A stretch of 64,000 bases of DNA from Cherax quadricarinatus (GCF_038502225.1 NC_091391.1:3780614-3844613); one strand, 5' to 3'; shown: positions 37,188 to 49,562, numbered from the stretch's first letter. Numbers and translations are program-made. Notes: a model not told the origin generated them from the sequence alone.

Positions 37188-37274
37188 CAAAACTGACATA
37201 ATTTGCGGGAAATGCTCAGTATAACAAGGGACTTTCTATATAGTAGTATGTCACTGATGTCAGCTATGATCTGT

Positions 37275-40124
37275 ATACCTTGTACATGTACTTGTATACC
37301 TTGTACATGTACTTGTATACCTTGTACATGTACTTGTATACCTTGTACATGTACTTGTATACCTTGTACATGTACTTGTATACCTTGTACATGTACTTGT
37401 ATACCTTGTACATGTACTTGTATACCTTGTACATGTACTTGTATACCTTGTACATGTACTTGTATACCTTGTACATGTACTTGTATACCTTGTACATGTA
37501 CTTGTGTACCTTGTACATGTACTTGTATACCTTGTACATGTACTTGTGTACCTTGTACATGTACTTGTTTACCTTGTACATGTACTTGTATACCTTGTAC
37601 ATGTACTTGTGTACCTTGTACATGTACTTGTTTACCTTGTACATGTACTTGTATACCTTGTACATGTACTTGTGTACCTTGTACATGTACTTGTATACCT
37701 TGTACATGTACTTGTGTACCTTGTACATGTACTTGTTTACCTTGTACATGTACTTGTATACCTTGTACATGTACTTGTGTACCTTGTACATGTACTTGTA
37801 TACCTTGTACATGTACTTGTGTACCTTGTACATGTACTTGTATACCTTGTACATGTACTTGTATACCTTGTACATGTACTTGTGTACCTTGTACATGTAC
37901 TTGTATACCTTGTACATGTACTTGTGTACCTTGTACATGTACTTGTTTAAGTTGTACATGTACTTGTATACCTTGTACATGTACTTGTATACCTTGTACA
38001 TGTACTTGTGTACCTTGTACATGTACTTGTTTACCTTGTACATGTACTGGTATACCTTGTACATGTACTTGTATACCTTGTACATGTACTTGTATACCTT
38101 GTACATGTACTTGTGTACCTTGTACATGTACTTGTTTACCTTGTACATGTACTTGTGTACCTTGTACATGTACTTGTTTACCTTGTACATGTACTTGTAT
38201 ACCTTGTACATGTACTTGTATACCTTGTACATGTACTTGTGTACCTTGTACATGTACTTGTTTACCTTGTACATGTACTTGTATACCTTGTACATGTACT
38301 TGTATACCTTGTACATGTACTTGTTTACCTTGTACATGTTCTTTTATACCTTGTACATGTACTTGTATACCTTGTACATGTACTTGTATACCTTGTACAT
38401 GTACTTGTATACCTTGTACATGTACTTGTGTACCTTGTACATGTACTTGTATACCTTGTACATGTACTGGTTTACCTTGTACATGTACTTGTATACCTTG
38501 TACATGTACTGGTATACCTTGTACATGTACTTGTATACCTTGTACATGTACTTGTATACCTTGTACATGTACTGGTATACCTTGTACATGTACTGATATA
38601 TCTTGTACATGTACTTGTATACCTTGTACATGTACTTGTATACCTTGTACATGTACTAGTATACCTTGTACTTGTACTTGTATACCTTGTACATGTACTT
38701 GTATACCTTGTACATGTACTTGTATACCTTGTACATGTACTTGTATATCTTGTACATGCACTTGTATACCTTGTACATGTACTTGTATACCTTGTACATG
38801 TACTGGTATACCTTGTACATGTGCTTGTATACTTTGTACATGTACTTGTATACCTTGTACATGTACTTGTATACCTTGTACATGTACTTGTATGCCTTGT
38901 ACATGTACTGGTATACCTTGTACATGCACTTGTATACCTTGTACATGTACTTGTATACCTTGTACATGTACTTGTATACCTTGTACATGTACTTGTATAT
39001 CTTGTACATGTACTGGTATACATTGTACATGTACTGGTATACCTTGTACATGTACTTGTATACCTTGTACATGTACTTGTATACCTTGTACATGTACTTG
39101 TATACCTTGTACATGTACTTGTATACCTTGTACATGTACTTGTATATCTTGTACATGTACTTGTATACCTTGTACATGTACTTGTATACCTTGTACATGT
39201 ACTGGTATACCTTGTACATGTACTTGTATAATTTGTACATGTACTTGTATACCTTGTACATGTACTTGTATACCTTGTACATGTACTTGTATGCCTTGTA
39301 CATGTACTGGTATACCTTGTACATGTACTTGTATACCTTGTACATGTAATTGTATACCTTGTACATGTACTTGTATACCTTGTACATGTACTTGTGTATC
39401 TTGTACATGTACTGGTATACCTTGTACATGTACTTGTATACCTTGTACATGTACTTGTATACCTTGTACATGTACTGGTATACCTTGTACATGTACTTGT
39501 ATACTTTGTACATGTACTTGTATACCTTGTACATGTGCTTGTATACATTGTACATGTACTTGTATGCCTTGTGCATGTACTGTTATACCTTGTACATGTA
39601 CTTGTATACCTTGTACATGTACTTGTATACCTTGTACATGTACTGGTATTCCTTGTACATGTACTGGTATACCTTGTACATGTACTTGTATACCTTGTAC
39701 ATGTACTTGTATACCTTGTACATATACTTGTATACCTTGTACATGTACTTGTACCTTGTACATGTACACCTTGTACATGTACTTGTATACCTTGTACATG
39801 TACTTGTATACCTTGTACATGTACTTGTATACCTTGTACATGTACTTGTATACCTTGTACATGTACTTGTATACCTTGTACATGTACTTGTATACCTTGT
39901 ACATGTACTTGTATACCTTGTACATGTACTTGTATACCTTGTACATGTACTTGTATACCTTGTACATGTACTTGTATACCTTGTACATGTACTTGTATAC
40001 CTTGTACATGTACTTGTATACCTTGTACATGTACTTGTATACCTTGGTCATGTACTTGTATACCTTGTACATGTACTTGTATACCTTGTACATGTACTTG
40101 TATACCTTGTACATGTACTGGTAG
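37275..40124 (+). repeat. 21-bp minisatellite in the SINE tail
   Basis: The unit is CCTTGTACATGTACTTGTAT plus A, about 136 copies, with a GTACATGTAC palindrome in each. Variants TTGTGTACC, TTGTTTACC and CTGGTATACC cluster: G/T types in 37500-38300, CTGG types in 38450-39700, and a homogeneous block at 39780-40120. Confidence 0.96.
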
Positions 40125-40130
40125 AAATAA

Positions 40131-40233
<103 letters not shown>

Positions 40234-40407
40234 CTGATAACGGTCCAAATATATAATATACTCGTATTTTTAATATCTTACATACTGCAACCTTAAGAAG
40301 CTTACTTAATTATTGGTACAACGATGTGTTTTAGTCTTCCACTGACTACCTGGTGAGACATTTATTGTCAATTTCAATTAAATTATGGCAGACTGCTCAG
40401 AAATGTG

Positions 40408-40708
40408 GTGGCCCGGTGGCCTGGTGGCTAAAGCTCCCGCTTCACACACGGAGTGCCCGGGTTCGATTCCCGGCGGGTGGAAACATTTCGACACGTTTCC
40501 TTACACCTGTTGTCCTGTTCACCTAGCAGCAAATAGGTACCTGGGTGTTAGTGGACTGGTGTGGGTCGCATCCTGGGGGACAAGATTAAGGACCCCAATG
40601 GAAATAAGTTAGACAGTCCTTGATGACGCACTGACTTTCTTGGGTTATCCTGGGTGGCTAACCCTCCGGGGTTAAAAATCCGAACGAAATCTTATCTTAT
40701 CTTATCTT
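40408..40708 (+). mobile_element. full SINE (tail type c), plus strand
   Basis: The clearest full copy: A-box region TGGCCTGGTGGCTAAAGC, B box GGTTCGATTCC, core GTCCTGTTCACCTAGCAGC, one 32-bp unit, then GACAAGATTAAGGACCCC, TTGGGTTATCCTGGGTGG, AACCCTCCGGGGTTAAAAAT and (CTTAT)n. Confidence 0.93.
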
Positions 40709-40716
40709 AAATAACG

Positions 40717-41090
40717 CCAACGTTTGAATTGTGGATCAATGGTTCACAGAACCGACATGTTGATAAATTAGACACATGTGCAACTCTTGGGTATCTTTAT
40801 TAAGGAAACGTTTCGCCACACAGTGGCTTCATCAGTCCATACAAAGGAGAATCTTGAAGAACAGGAGGAGAATGAGGTAATCAGTCCCTCAACCTTGAGT
40901 CGATGTGGTCAGTCCATCAAGATTGATGGACTGAACACATCGACTCAAGGTTGAGGGACTGATTACCTCATTCTCCTCCTGTTCTTCATGTTTATCCTTT
41001 GTATGGACTGATGAAGCCACTGTGTGGCGAAACGTTTCCTTAATAAAGATACCCAAGAGTTGCACATGTGTCTAATTTACCAACGTTTGA
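40717..41090. mobile_element. foldback element with 11-bp TSD
   Basis: TSD CCAACGTTTGA at 40717-40727 and 41080-41090. Arms of about 150 bp meet at TCCATCAAGATTGATGGA near 40917. Both arms carry CTGATGA, the GCCAC/GTGGC hairpin and GAAACGTTTCC. No coding capacity, and it is the most compact example of the family here. Confidence 0.9.
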
Positions 41091-41284
41091 CTTCATCCTT
41101 TGATTTAGTGGTGGAAAACTCGGGCATGTGTGATTGTTATACTTACTTGGAAGCGCTAGACCCATGTGGGTCATGCTGCCCCTGGGGAAAAAACTGGAAA
41201 TTAAGGTGGACGCATTAAAGGACACGTACAATTTCTTGCATTAAAAGGTCACGGTTATAATTGAAGGGTTAATATAAGAAGACA
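41091..41284. other. unassigned sequence
   Basis: Nothing recognised; borders the 51-bp array. Confidence 0.45.
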
Positions 41285-42960
41285 GTAGAAGATGAGGTAA
41301 TCAGTCCCCCAGTCTTGCAAAACTATACGCAGAAGACAGTAGATGAGATAATCAGTCCCCCAGTCTTGCAAAACTATACACAGAAGACAGCAGATGAGGT
41401 AATCAGTCCCCCAAGCTTTGTAAAACTATACACAGAAGAGAGTAGATGAGGTAATCAGTCCCCCAGTCATGCAAAACTATACACAGAAGACAGTAGATGA
41501 GGTAATCAGTCCCCCAGTCTTGCAAAACTATACACAGAAGACAGTAGATGAGGTAATCAGTCCCCCAGTCTTGCAAAACTATACACAGAAGACAGCAGAT
41601 GAGGTAATCAGTCCCCCAGTCTTGCAAAACTATACACAGAAGGCAGTAGATGAGGTAATCAGTCCCCCAGTCTTGCAAATCTATACACAGAAGACAGTAG
41701 ATGAGGTAATCAGTACCCCAGTCTTGCAAAGCTATACACAGAAGACAGTAGATGAGGTAATCAGTCCCCCAGTCTTGCAAAACTATACACAGAAGACAGT
41801 AGATGAGGTAATCAGTCCCCCAGTCTTGCAAAACTATACACAGAACAGAGTAGATGAGGTAATCAGTCCCCCAGTCTTGTAAAACTATACACAGAAGAGA
41901 GTAGATGAGGTAATCAGTCCCCCAGTCTTGTAAAACTATACACAGAAGAGAGTAGATGAGGTAATCAGTCCCCCAGTCTTGCAAAACTATACACAGAAGA
42001 CAGTAGATGAGGTAATCAGTCCCCCAGTCTTGTAAAACTGTACACAGAAGAGAGTAGATGAGGTAATCAGTCCCCCAGTCTTGTAAAACTATACACAGAA
42101 GACAGTAGATGAGGTAATCAGTCCCCCAGTCTTGCAAAACTATACACAGAAGACAGTAGATGAGGTAATCAGTCCCCCAGTCTTGTAAAACTGTACACAG
42201 AAGAGAGTAGATGAGGTAATCAGTCCCCCAGTCTTGCAAAACTATACACAGAAGACAGTAGATGAGGTAATCAGTCCCCCAGTCTTGCAAAACTATACAC
42301 AGAAGACAGTAGATGAGGTAATCAGTCCCCCAGTCTTGTAAAACTATACACAGAAGACAGTAGATGAGGTAATCAGTCCCCCAGTCTTGTACAACTATAC
42401 ACAGAAGACAGTAGATGAGGTAATCAGTCCCCCAGTCTTGCAAAACTATACACAGAAGACAGTAGATGAGGTAATCAGTCCCCCAGTCTTGCAAAACTAT
42501 ACACAGAAGACAGTAGATGAGGTAATCAGTCCCCCAGTCTTGTAAAACTATACACAGAAGACAGTAGATTAGGTAATCTGTCCCCCAGTCTTGTAAAACT
42601 ATACACAGAAGACAGTAGATTAGGTAATCTGTCCCCCAGTCTTGTACAACTATACACAGAAGACAGTAGATGAGGTAATCAGTCCCCCAGTCTTGTAAAA
42701 CTATACACAGAAGACAGTAGATGAGGTAATCAGTCCCCCAGTCTTGTAAAACTATACACAGAAGACAGTAGATGAGGTAATCAGTCCCCCAGTCTTGTAA
42801 AACTATACACAGAAGACAGTAGATTAGGTAATCAGTCCCCCAGTCTTGTAAAACTATACACAGAAGACAGTAGATGAGGTAATCAGTCCCCCAGTCTTGT
42901 AAAACTATACACAGAAGAGAGTAGATTAGGTAATCTGTCCCTCAGCCTTGTAAAACTATG
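41285..42960. repeat. 51-bp minisatellite, about 33 copies
   Basis: The unit contains AAAACTATACACAGAAGACA, GTAGATGAGGTAATCAGTCC and CCCAGTCTTGC. The GAGGTAATCAGTCCCTCAG-like part is the interior sequence of foldback elements (compare 34750 and 52020), so the array was seeded by one. The 363-residue minus-strand frame is an artefact of 51 being divisible by three. Confidence 0.95.
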
Positions 42961-43230
42961 CACTGAAGAGTGCTGTTGAGTATTTTAGGAGAGGGGGGAT
43001 CAAGCTTCCATCACTCCTTGTACTGAATGACCCACACTGGTTTAGAGCATCACACAGTATTAATGCAGCTGGTGTAGCGTGCCAGTCCTCATCTGGCTTA
43101 TAATATCACTTTTAGTAATTGTCGGCGACCTTGTGAGGGATGTATCACTGACTGCTACCCGGCAGTGTTTGTCGCCCCTCAAGCGAATACTGTCGAGGGT
43201 CGCGAACTCTGGCCTTTGTATGACCTTGCC
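42961..43230. other. unassigned sequence
   Basis: No recognisable repeat or frame. Confidence 0.45.
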
Positions 43231-43231
43231 C

Positions 43232-43278
<47 letters not shown>

Positions 43279-43385
43279 CACATACCAACTCACCTATCAG
43301 TGGCTGCAAGAGTAGTCTCTCAGCTCCTGGGCCCGCTTCTCCACTAGCCGCTGCTGAGCGGGCTATGTGAACACTGTCATACCAC
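43231..43385 (-). mobile_element. LINE B 3' tail with (TG)n, minus strand
   Basis: (TG)n at 43231-43272, then ACCAACTCACCTATCAGTGG, GCTGCAAG and CAGCTCCTGGGCCCGC, the complement of the LINE B 3' UTR. Confidence 0.8.
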
Positions 43386-43619
43386 ACCAGATATTGTGAG
43401 TTAGTTCCTATTGCAGGTAAGACTGCCGAGACAGTAGCTAAAGCGTTTAAAGAACGCATTATCTGCAGGCATACCACCCCTAAGTCACTAGTAACAGATA
43501 ATGGAGGTGAATTCTGTAATGAGATTCTTGAAAATTTGTGTACCTTGTACAAGATCTCTAAATCCACCATTGTTCCTCATCATCCTGCCAGCAATGGGTT
43601 AGCGGAACGAACCAATAAG

Positions 43620-43968
43620 AAAGTACTTGATGTTAGGTAAGACACATATGCAACAGTTAGACAACTTTATTCCGAAACGTTTCGCCTACACAGCAGGCTT
43701 CTTCAGTCGAATACAGAAAGTAGGCAGGAACAGTAGAGAAGACGATGTAATCAGTCCATCACCCTTGTAGTCGTAGACTACAAGGGTGATGGACTGATTA
43801 CATCGTCTTCACTTCTCTACTGTTCCTGCCTACTTTCTGTATTCGACTGAAGAAGCCTACTGTGTAGGCGAAACGTTTCGGAATAAAGTTGTCTAACTGT
43901 TGCATATGTGTCTTACCTAACAACCTGTCGGTATTGTATACCATTTTGATGTTCAAAGTACTTGATGT
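43620..43968. mobile_element. foldback element inside the integrase, 14-bp TSD
   Basis: TSD AAAGTACTTGATGT at 43620-43633 and 43955-43968. Arms of about 135 bp begin TTAGGTAAGACACATATGC and meet at GTAGTC-GTA-GACTAC (43773-43775). The right arm has a 5-bp extra piece. An outer CGGTATTGTATACC piece lies on the right only. The ribozyme-like motif is the GCCTA/TAGGC variant. Confidence 0.92.
43840..43885 (+). ncRNA. hammerhead-like motif, covariant stem II
   Basis: CTGAAGA core (position 7 is free in hammerheads), extra A, stem II GCCTA-CTGTG-TAGGC, GAA, ACGTTT. Stem I TATTC/GAATA is 5 bp, with two unpaired bases next to the core. Relative to 48656-48700 the stem II pairs change on both sides. 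Confidence 0.55.
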
Positions 43969-44764
43969 CTTGAGAGCCACTATCAATCCCAACAGTGAAA
44001 CTTGGGATGAAGTTATACCTGATGTGCAGTGTGCTATAAATTCTGCTTACAATGTTTCTATAGGTGACACTCCACATTATGCATTGTATGGTGTAGATAA
44101 ACGTTTGCCTTATGAGTTGTTATATTCTAATCCGAAACCAAATTACAACCCTGATGATTTCATAGCAACTCGTACCAGCTTAGCTCAAAGTGTTTTTAGA
44201 AGAATCCGTGAAACACTTCATAAATCAACAACTGAATTTACAAGAGTCGCAAACACTCGAGCAAAGCCATCCAAAATCAAAGTAGGTTCGAGAGTTATGC
44301 TGATTAACTTTAACAAAACGTCTGCAATGCCAAAGCTTGATCAAAAGTTTGTTGGTCCTTATCGAGTAGTTGAACATATCACTGGCAATAAGTATAAGGT
44401 TAGAGAGATTAGTACTGGTCAGTATAAAGAATCGCATTTAGATCATATGAAGTTAGTATGTGATGATAATGATGTTCCAACCCAGACTAATGTGACAGAC
44501 TCTAACAATCCTCCTGATCCTGTACTCTCTTCCTCTGATACTCAGTCAGACGATCAACCTGAATGTCGTTATTCCCTACGTACACGACAGGTATTGAGAA
44601 ATCCTCAAATATCATTTGTAACATCCAATTCAGATTTGGCTCAAATACAGCATGAGTTAGCCAATGCTACAGAATTTGATCCTCCCAGAGATGACACCCA
44701 TTCTGCATATGTCAATCTCACCCTAGCAGAGTTGGGGTTAAATGTAAATAACCTGTATAGATGA

Positions 44765-45160
44765 ATAATTACAGTATCAACTTATCAGTATTCAAGAATT
44801 TTTTTTTGTGTTCATGTTCTCTCCGCATTCTGAGAGTTAACAGTCTAGATTTGAGTGCACCGAATCTGCCTTTCTGTTAAACACTCTTTCTTTGTATATA
44901 TTCCTCCCTCAGAATCCGTAGATCACATGAATACAGATCGATCGATCAAAATTTTTTTTTATCACTTCTATTGTGTAATCTCAACGTTGAGTTTTAAGTT
45001 GTGCTATATTATACCTTGTATTGCATTACAGTTTCAGTTACGTAAGCTTCCATTCCAATGTTCTACTTATGTATGTTATAATGTTTAATTGTTGTGTACT
45101 TTAACATTGTATAGAATCAGCCCAAGCCGTATACCTGCCATCTCTAGTTTGTATTAGTTG
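44765..45160 (+). other. region between integrase stop and putative LTR
   Basis: AT-rich, no frame; expected position of the 3' untranslated region of the Ty3/gypsy element. Confidence 0.5.
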
Positions 45161-45440
45161 TATGTCGGGACGACATACGTTAGCGTCGCCGAGCTCTCAG
45201 TAGTAGTAACCAGTTACCAGTAACCACTGTGCCAGTTGACTCACGACCAACCGTCTCTGCCTGAGTCACTGTCTGAACTCATATTGCGCTGACCTGGCAG
45301 TATTCAAAGACCCTCTCACATATGGGTACTGTGGGAGGCCAGTCAGTCAGTTGTACGAGAGAGAGCAGAGAGACTAGGTTACGGCTGTAAGGGCGCTACT
45401 CACCTTGTCTGTAATTATACGTACTACCAGCCTACGTGAG
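45161..45440 (+). repeat. putative 3' LTR of the Ty3/gypsy element
   Basis: Begins TGTCGGGACGACATACGTTA, a TG start about 400 bp after the integrase stop, and is richer in GC than the sequence before it. The right end cannot be set because the other LTR is missing. Boundaries are inference. Confidence 0.4.
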
Positions 45441-45454
45441 TATTACTTTACCCA

Positions 45455-45640
45455 ATCCACGTGTCGAACTCCCACATGATACCCATGACCCTTCTCTCAC
45501 ACTCGCCTTGTGCACCCCGCTTATTCCTCTCATTATTTTGTACGTTATCATGCTACCCATAGTCCGTCCTCTAGTGTCGCCTTCCCTTAGCTCTCTCTCA
45601 GAGAACAAGACCTGTTCTCGCAACACTGCATAGCTCCTGA
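45455..45640 (-). pseudogene. LINE B-like RT C-terminal fragment
   Basis: On the minus strand a short frame reads ELREGDTRGRTMGSMITYKI and MRGISGVHKA, matching LINE B's LREINLTTLEDRRDRGDMIT and KILRGIDKVDK. Diverged, no complete domain. Confidence 0.6.
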
Positions 45641-45706
45641 TGACGCACTCATAACTGTAAGAGTACTACAACTTAAGATTTCCACCTCTCCCCCCCCGTG
45701 GTTTGT

Positions 45707-46290
<584 letters not shown>

Positions 46291-46359
46291 CAAAATATGT
46301 TATAGAAACCAGAAAAAATGACATTCCACGGTTTTATCATTTATAAAATATATAAAAAA

Positions 46360-46620
46360 AATTATATTTTCTTCCCAAAGTTAGAATTCAGTGCCAAAAC
46401 ATTTTCCAAGACAATTATCTCCTTCAAAATGTGTTTCAAGTTTTGATGGTAAGGAAGAACCAACATATTTTTAGTTGAATAAGGTTGGTTGTCCCTTTTT
46501 GGATTGTAAAAAGTATTTAAGGCAACTTTAAACGTTTTATCAATTAAGTTTCTTGGGTATTTTAGATCATTAGCTATTTCATAAATTTTTGAGATTTCTT
46601 CAACTCTGGACTAAAATTCG
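46360..46620 (-). pseudogene. Penelope-like fragment, inverted duplicate
   Basis: The minus strand of this stretch matches 47000-47180 on the plus strand (codons for FYNPKRDNQPYSTKNMLVLP and preceding IYEI..DLKYPRN). It forms a head-to-head inverted copy beside the longer fragment. Confidence 0.78.
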
Positions 46621-47578
46621 TAAAGTTCTCAAAAACACTGATGAGAATCTTTTACAACGAGATTGCTAGCTCAATCCTTCCTAATAGACCTAAGTGATAT
46701 AGATATATTGATATTTTGTGTCTTATGCCTAAAAATAGAGATATAAACCATTTCCTTGTTAAATTAAATAGCTTAGCCCATTCTATAAACTTTACTGTTG
46801 ACTTCGAAGGAAATAACATATCGCATTTCCTAAATGTTTTAATTATTAAGCTAACAGTGATTTTAAATCTTAAATTTACAGAAAACCTACAAATAACTGT
46901 TCCTATGTCCACTATTATTCTTCACATCAAGATAGAGTCAAACTGTCTGTTTTCTCATCAATGTTTTTGAGAGCTTTGAGAATTTGTAGTCCTGAGTTTA
47001 TAGATGAGGAAATATCCAAAATTTATGAAATAAGTAATGATTTAAAATACCCAAGAAACGTAATTGATAAATCTTTTAAAGTTGCTAGAAATACTTTTTA
47101 CAATCCAAAAAGGGACAACCAGCCTTATTCAACTAAAAATATGTTGGTTCTCCCTTACCATCAAAACTTGGTTGATATGCCTTCTGTTCTTAAGACTTTT
47201 AATGTTAAAGTTGTATTCAAAAATCTTGATACAGTAAAAAAACTTTTGATAAAGAATTCCCCCCAAAATGCTGATGGACGTGTCTATAAGATTCCTTGTA
47301 AAATTTGCGATAAAGTTTATTACGGTCAAACTGGTAAAAATCTCGAACTAAGATTAAAACAACATAAATATAGCATTAGAACTGGACAAGATTCCAATGC
47401 TCTATTTATTCATGTAAGAGATTTTAACCATCCAATTGATTTTCAAAAAGTTGAGAAAGTTGTATCAAGCAAGTCCATGGTCGACAGGAATATAATTGAA
47501 TCTTGTTTCATAAAAACTAGTTTTGAAAATAATTAAATACTGAAGAACTGAGACACTTATGCGACATATGGGAATCTT

Positions 47579-47623
47579 TATTGAGGAAACGTTTCGCCAC
47601 ACAGTGGCTTCATCAGTCCAATA
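47579..47623 (-). ncRNA. hammerhead-like motif (left arm)
   Basis: Inverse partner of 48656-48700: core CTGATGA, extra A, stem II GCCAC-TGT-GTGGC, GAA, ACGTTT. Stem I has one mismatch near the core. Confidence 0.55.
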
Positions 47624-47864
47624 CAAAGCAGAAAGGTTTTCAAAACCATTAATCACAACTGTCAGACACTGCAGCATCATGGGATCTTGATACAAAGAAT
47701 TCTTCAACACTTGTTCAACCTTTGGACGAAGACCACTTCGACTAACCATACCCCCGGCCGGGATTGAACCCGCGGTCATAGAGTCTCAAAACTCCAGCCC
47801 GTCGCGTTAGCCACTAGACCAGCTAGCCACAATAAGATTCATCCAACTAGGTATATTTCTACAC

Positions 47865-48530
47865 CATAGGATGGTACCACTATGACCCCGCCTCCTCCTG
47901 CTTCACCTCACCTGACTACTTCGATTAGTGGATGGTACCACTATGACCCCGCCTCCTCCTGCTTCACTTCACCTGACTACTTCGACTAGTGGATGGTACC
48001 ACTATGACCCTGCCTCCTCCTGCTTCACCTCACCTGACTACTTCGACTAGTGGATGGTACCACTATGACCCCGCCTCCTCCTGCTTCACCTCACCTGACT
48101 ACTTCGACTAGTGGATGGTACCACTATGACCCCGCCTCCTCCTGCTTCACCTCACCTGACTACTTCGACTAGTGGATGGTACCACTATGACCCCGCCTCC
48201 TCCTGCTTCACCTCACCTGACTACTTCGATTAGTGGATGGTACCACTATGACCCCGCCTCCTCCTGCTTCACTTCACCTGACTACTTCGACTAGTGGATG
48301 GTACCACTATGACCCTGCCTCCTCCTGCTTCACCTCACCTGACTACTTCGACTAGTGGATGGTACCACTATGACCCCGCCTCCTCCTGCTTCACCTCACC
48401 TGACTACTTCGACTAGTGGATGGTACCACTATGACCCCGCCTCCTCCTGCTTCACCTCACCTGACTACTTCGACTAGTGGATGGTACCACTATGACCCGG
48501 CCTCCTCCTGCTTCACGTCACCTGACTACA
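47865..48530. repeat. 61-bp minisatellite, copy 2
   Basis: Eleven units with GGATGGTACCACTATGACC and CCTCCTCCTGCTTCACCTCA. Reverse complement of the array at 32430-33285, period 61 (47880 to 47941). Confidence 0.95.
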
Positions 48531-48655
48531 GTGCATAAGCCACGTCTGCGGCCCTATGCTGTACTTTCTACAAGATTGATGGACTGAACACATCGACTCC
48601 AGGCTGAGGGACTGATTACCTCAAATTCCCCCTCTCCTTATACCTTTCTGCTTTG

Positions 48656-48700
48656 TATTGGACTGATGAAGCCACTGTGTGGCGAAACGTTTCTTCAATA
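48656..48700 (+). ncRNA. hammerhead-like ribozyme motif (right arm)
   Basis: Stem I 48656-48662 with 48694-48700 (seven pairs, one G-U). CTGATGA 48663-48669, extra A 48670, stem II 48671-48675 with 48679-48683, GAA 48684-48686, ACGTTT 48687-48692, candidate cleavage C at 48693. The first A of ACGTTT can pair with its last T as a minimal stem III, typical of Penelope-associated minimal hammerheads. Confidence 0.6.
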
Positions 48701-48889
48701 AAGATTCCCATATGTTGCATAAGTGTCTCAATTCTTCATCTTGTCGGTTTTCAAAACCATTCAACACATATGAATATTGCTTTTGGTTTACATAAATTGG
48801 ATTCATTTATAATTAATAAAATTTGGGAAGAATTTAATGATACATTAGACAAATAAAAACCTTAATGTTTTGGTAATAAGTTGTATTTC

Positions 48890-49562
48890 ACAGAGTCGGG
48901 CGTTGTGACGTGACTGTGAGGTGTAGTCTTGTTGTTGTGACGTGACTGTGAGGTGTAGTCTTGTTGTTGTGACGTGACTGTGAGGTGTAGTCTTGTTGTT
49001 GTGACGTGACTGTGAGGTGTAGTCTTGTTGTTGTGACGTGACTGTGAGGTGTAGTCTTGTTGTTGTGACGTGACTGTGAGGTGTAGTCTTGTTGTTGTGA
49101 CGTAACTGTGAGGTATAGTCTTGTTGTTGTGACGTGACTGTGAGGTGTAGTCTTGTTGTTGTGACGTGACTGTGAGGTGTAGTCTTGTTGTTGTGACGTG
49201 ACTGTGAGGTGTAGTCTTGTTGTGACGTGACTGTGAGGTGTAGTCTTGTTGTGACGTGACTGTGAGGTGTAGTCTTGTTGTTGTGACGTGACTGTGAGGT
49301 GTAGTCTTGTTGTGACGTGACTGTGAGGTGTAGTCTTGTTGTTGTGACGTGACTGTGAGGTGTAGTCTTGTTGTTGTGACGTGACTGTGAGGTATAGTCT
49401 TGTTGTTGTGACGTGACTGTGAGGTGTAGTCTTGTTGTTGTGACGTAACTGTGAGGTATAGTCTTGTTGTTGTGACGTGACTGTGAGGTATAGTCTTGTT
49501 GTTGTGACGTGACTGTGAGGTATAGTCTTGTTGTTGTGACGTGACTGTGAGGTGTAGTCTTG
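48890..49562. repeat. 32-bp minisatellite (unrelated to the SINE array)
   Basis: About 21 copies of GTTGTGACGTGACTGTGAGG plus TGTAGTCTTGTT. Three units lack GTT (29 bp). Contains TGACGTGAC (CRE-like TGACGT) in each unit. Confidence 0.95.

Larger units (their letters stand above)
43388..44764 (+). pseudogene. Ty3/gypsy integrase, split by a foldback element
   Basis: Integrase core and C-terminus of an LTR retrotransposon. Before the insertion: RYCELVPIAGKTAETVAKAF, the second catalytic Asp in LVTDNGGEFCNEIL and the Glu in HPASNGLAERTNKKVLD. The first Asp is missing, cut off at the left edge. After the insertion (43969 on): the frame continues VLRATINPNSETWDEVIPDV to the GPF/Y region (LDQKFVGPYRVVEHITGNKY, SHLDHMKLV) and an acidic C-terminal extension ending at 44764. 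Reading across the two host parts shows no other damage. The GPF/Y module points to Ty3/gypsy (Metaviridae-type) elements. Protease, RT and the left LTR are absent. Confidence 0.87.
47541..48768. mobile_element. foldback element with 61-bp array, inside the Penelope-like ORF
   Basis: Left arm (47541-47700) with a minus-strand ribozyme motif at 47579-47623. Next comes a short unique stretch that includes a tRNA-like SINE remnant (GGGATTGAACCCGCGG complement near 47760). An 11-copy 61-bp array spans 47865-48530, then the right arm (48570-48768) with the plus-strand motif at 48656-48700 and an outer CTTGTCGGTTTTCAAAACC. The arms differ from each other by only a few bases where they align. Confidence 0.85.
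46637..48846 (+). pseudogene. Penelope-like element ORF (RT end and GIY-YIG endonuclease)
   Basis: Penelope-like retroelements encode an RT fused to a GIY-YIG nuclease. Visible here: RT C-terminal sequence (HFLVKLNSLAHSINFTVDFE, FLNVLIIKL) in one frame, then after a frameshift near 46860-46960 FLRALRICSPEFIDEEISKI and DLKYPRNVIDKSFKVARNTF. The nuclease follows with GRVYKIPCKICDKVYYGQTG (the two aromatic/Gly motifs), LELRLKQHKYSIR and HVRDFNHPIDF, to ESCFIKTSFENN at 47536. The last codons (MNIAFGLHKLDSFIINKIWE, then stop at 48844-48846) lie beyond a 1.2-kb foldback element that replaces the junction. The RT palm is not present. This is the likely type of enzyme that moves the foldback family, by inference from shared termini. 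Confidence 0.87.

Noticed and set aside
40408..40490. tRNA gene
   Set aside because: A and B boxes are present, but the acceptor and anticodon arms do not fold well and the sequence continues into a SINE core. The same reasoning applies to 12070, 14222, 35018, 60692 and 63315.
41403..42494. 363-residue minus-strand frame with 17-residue repeats
   Set aside because: 51-bp minisatellite read in frame.
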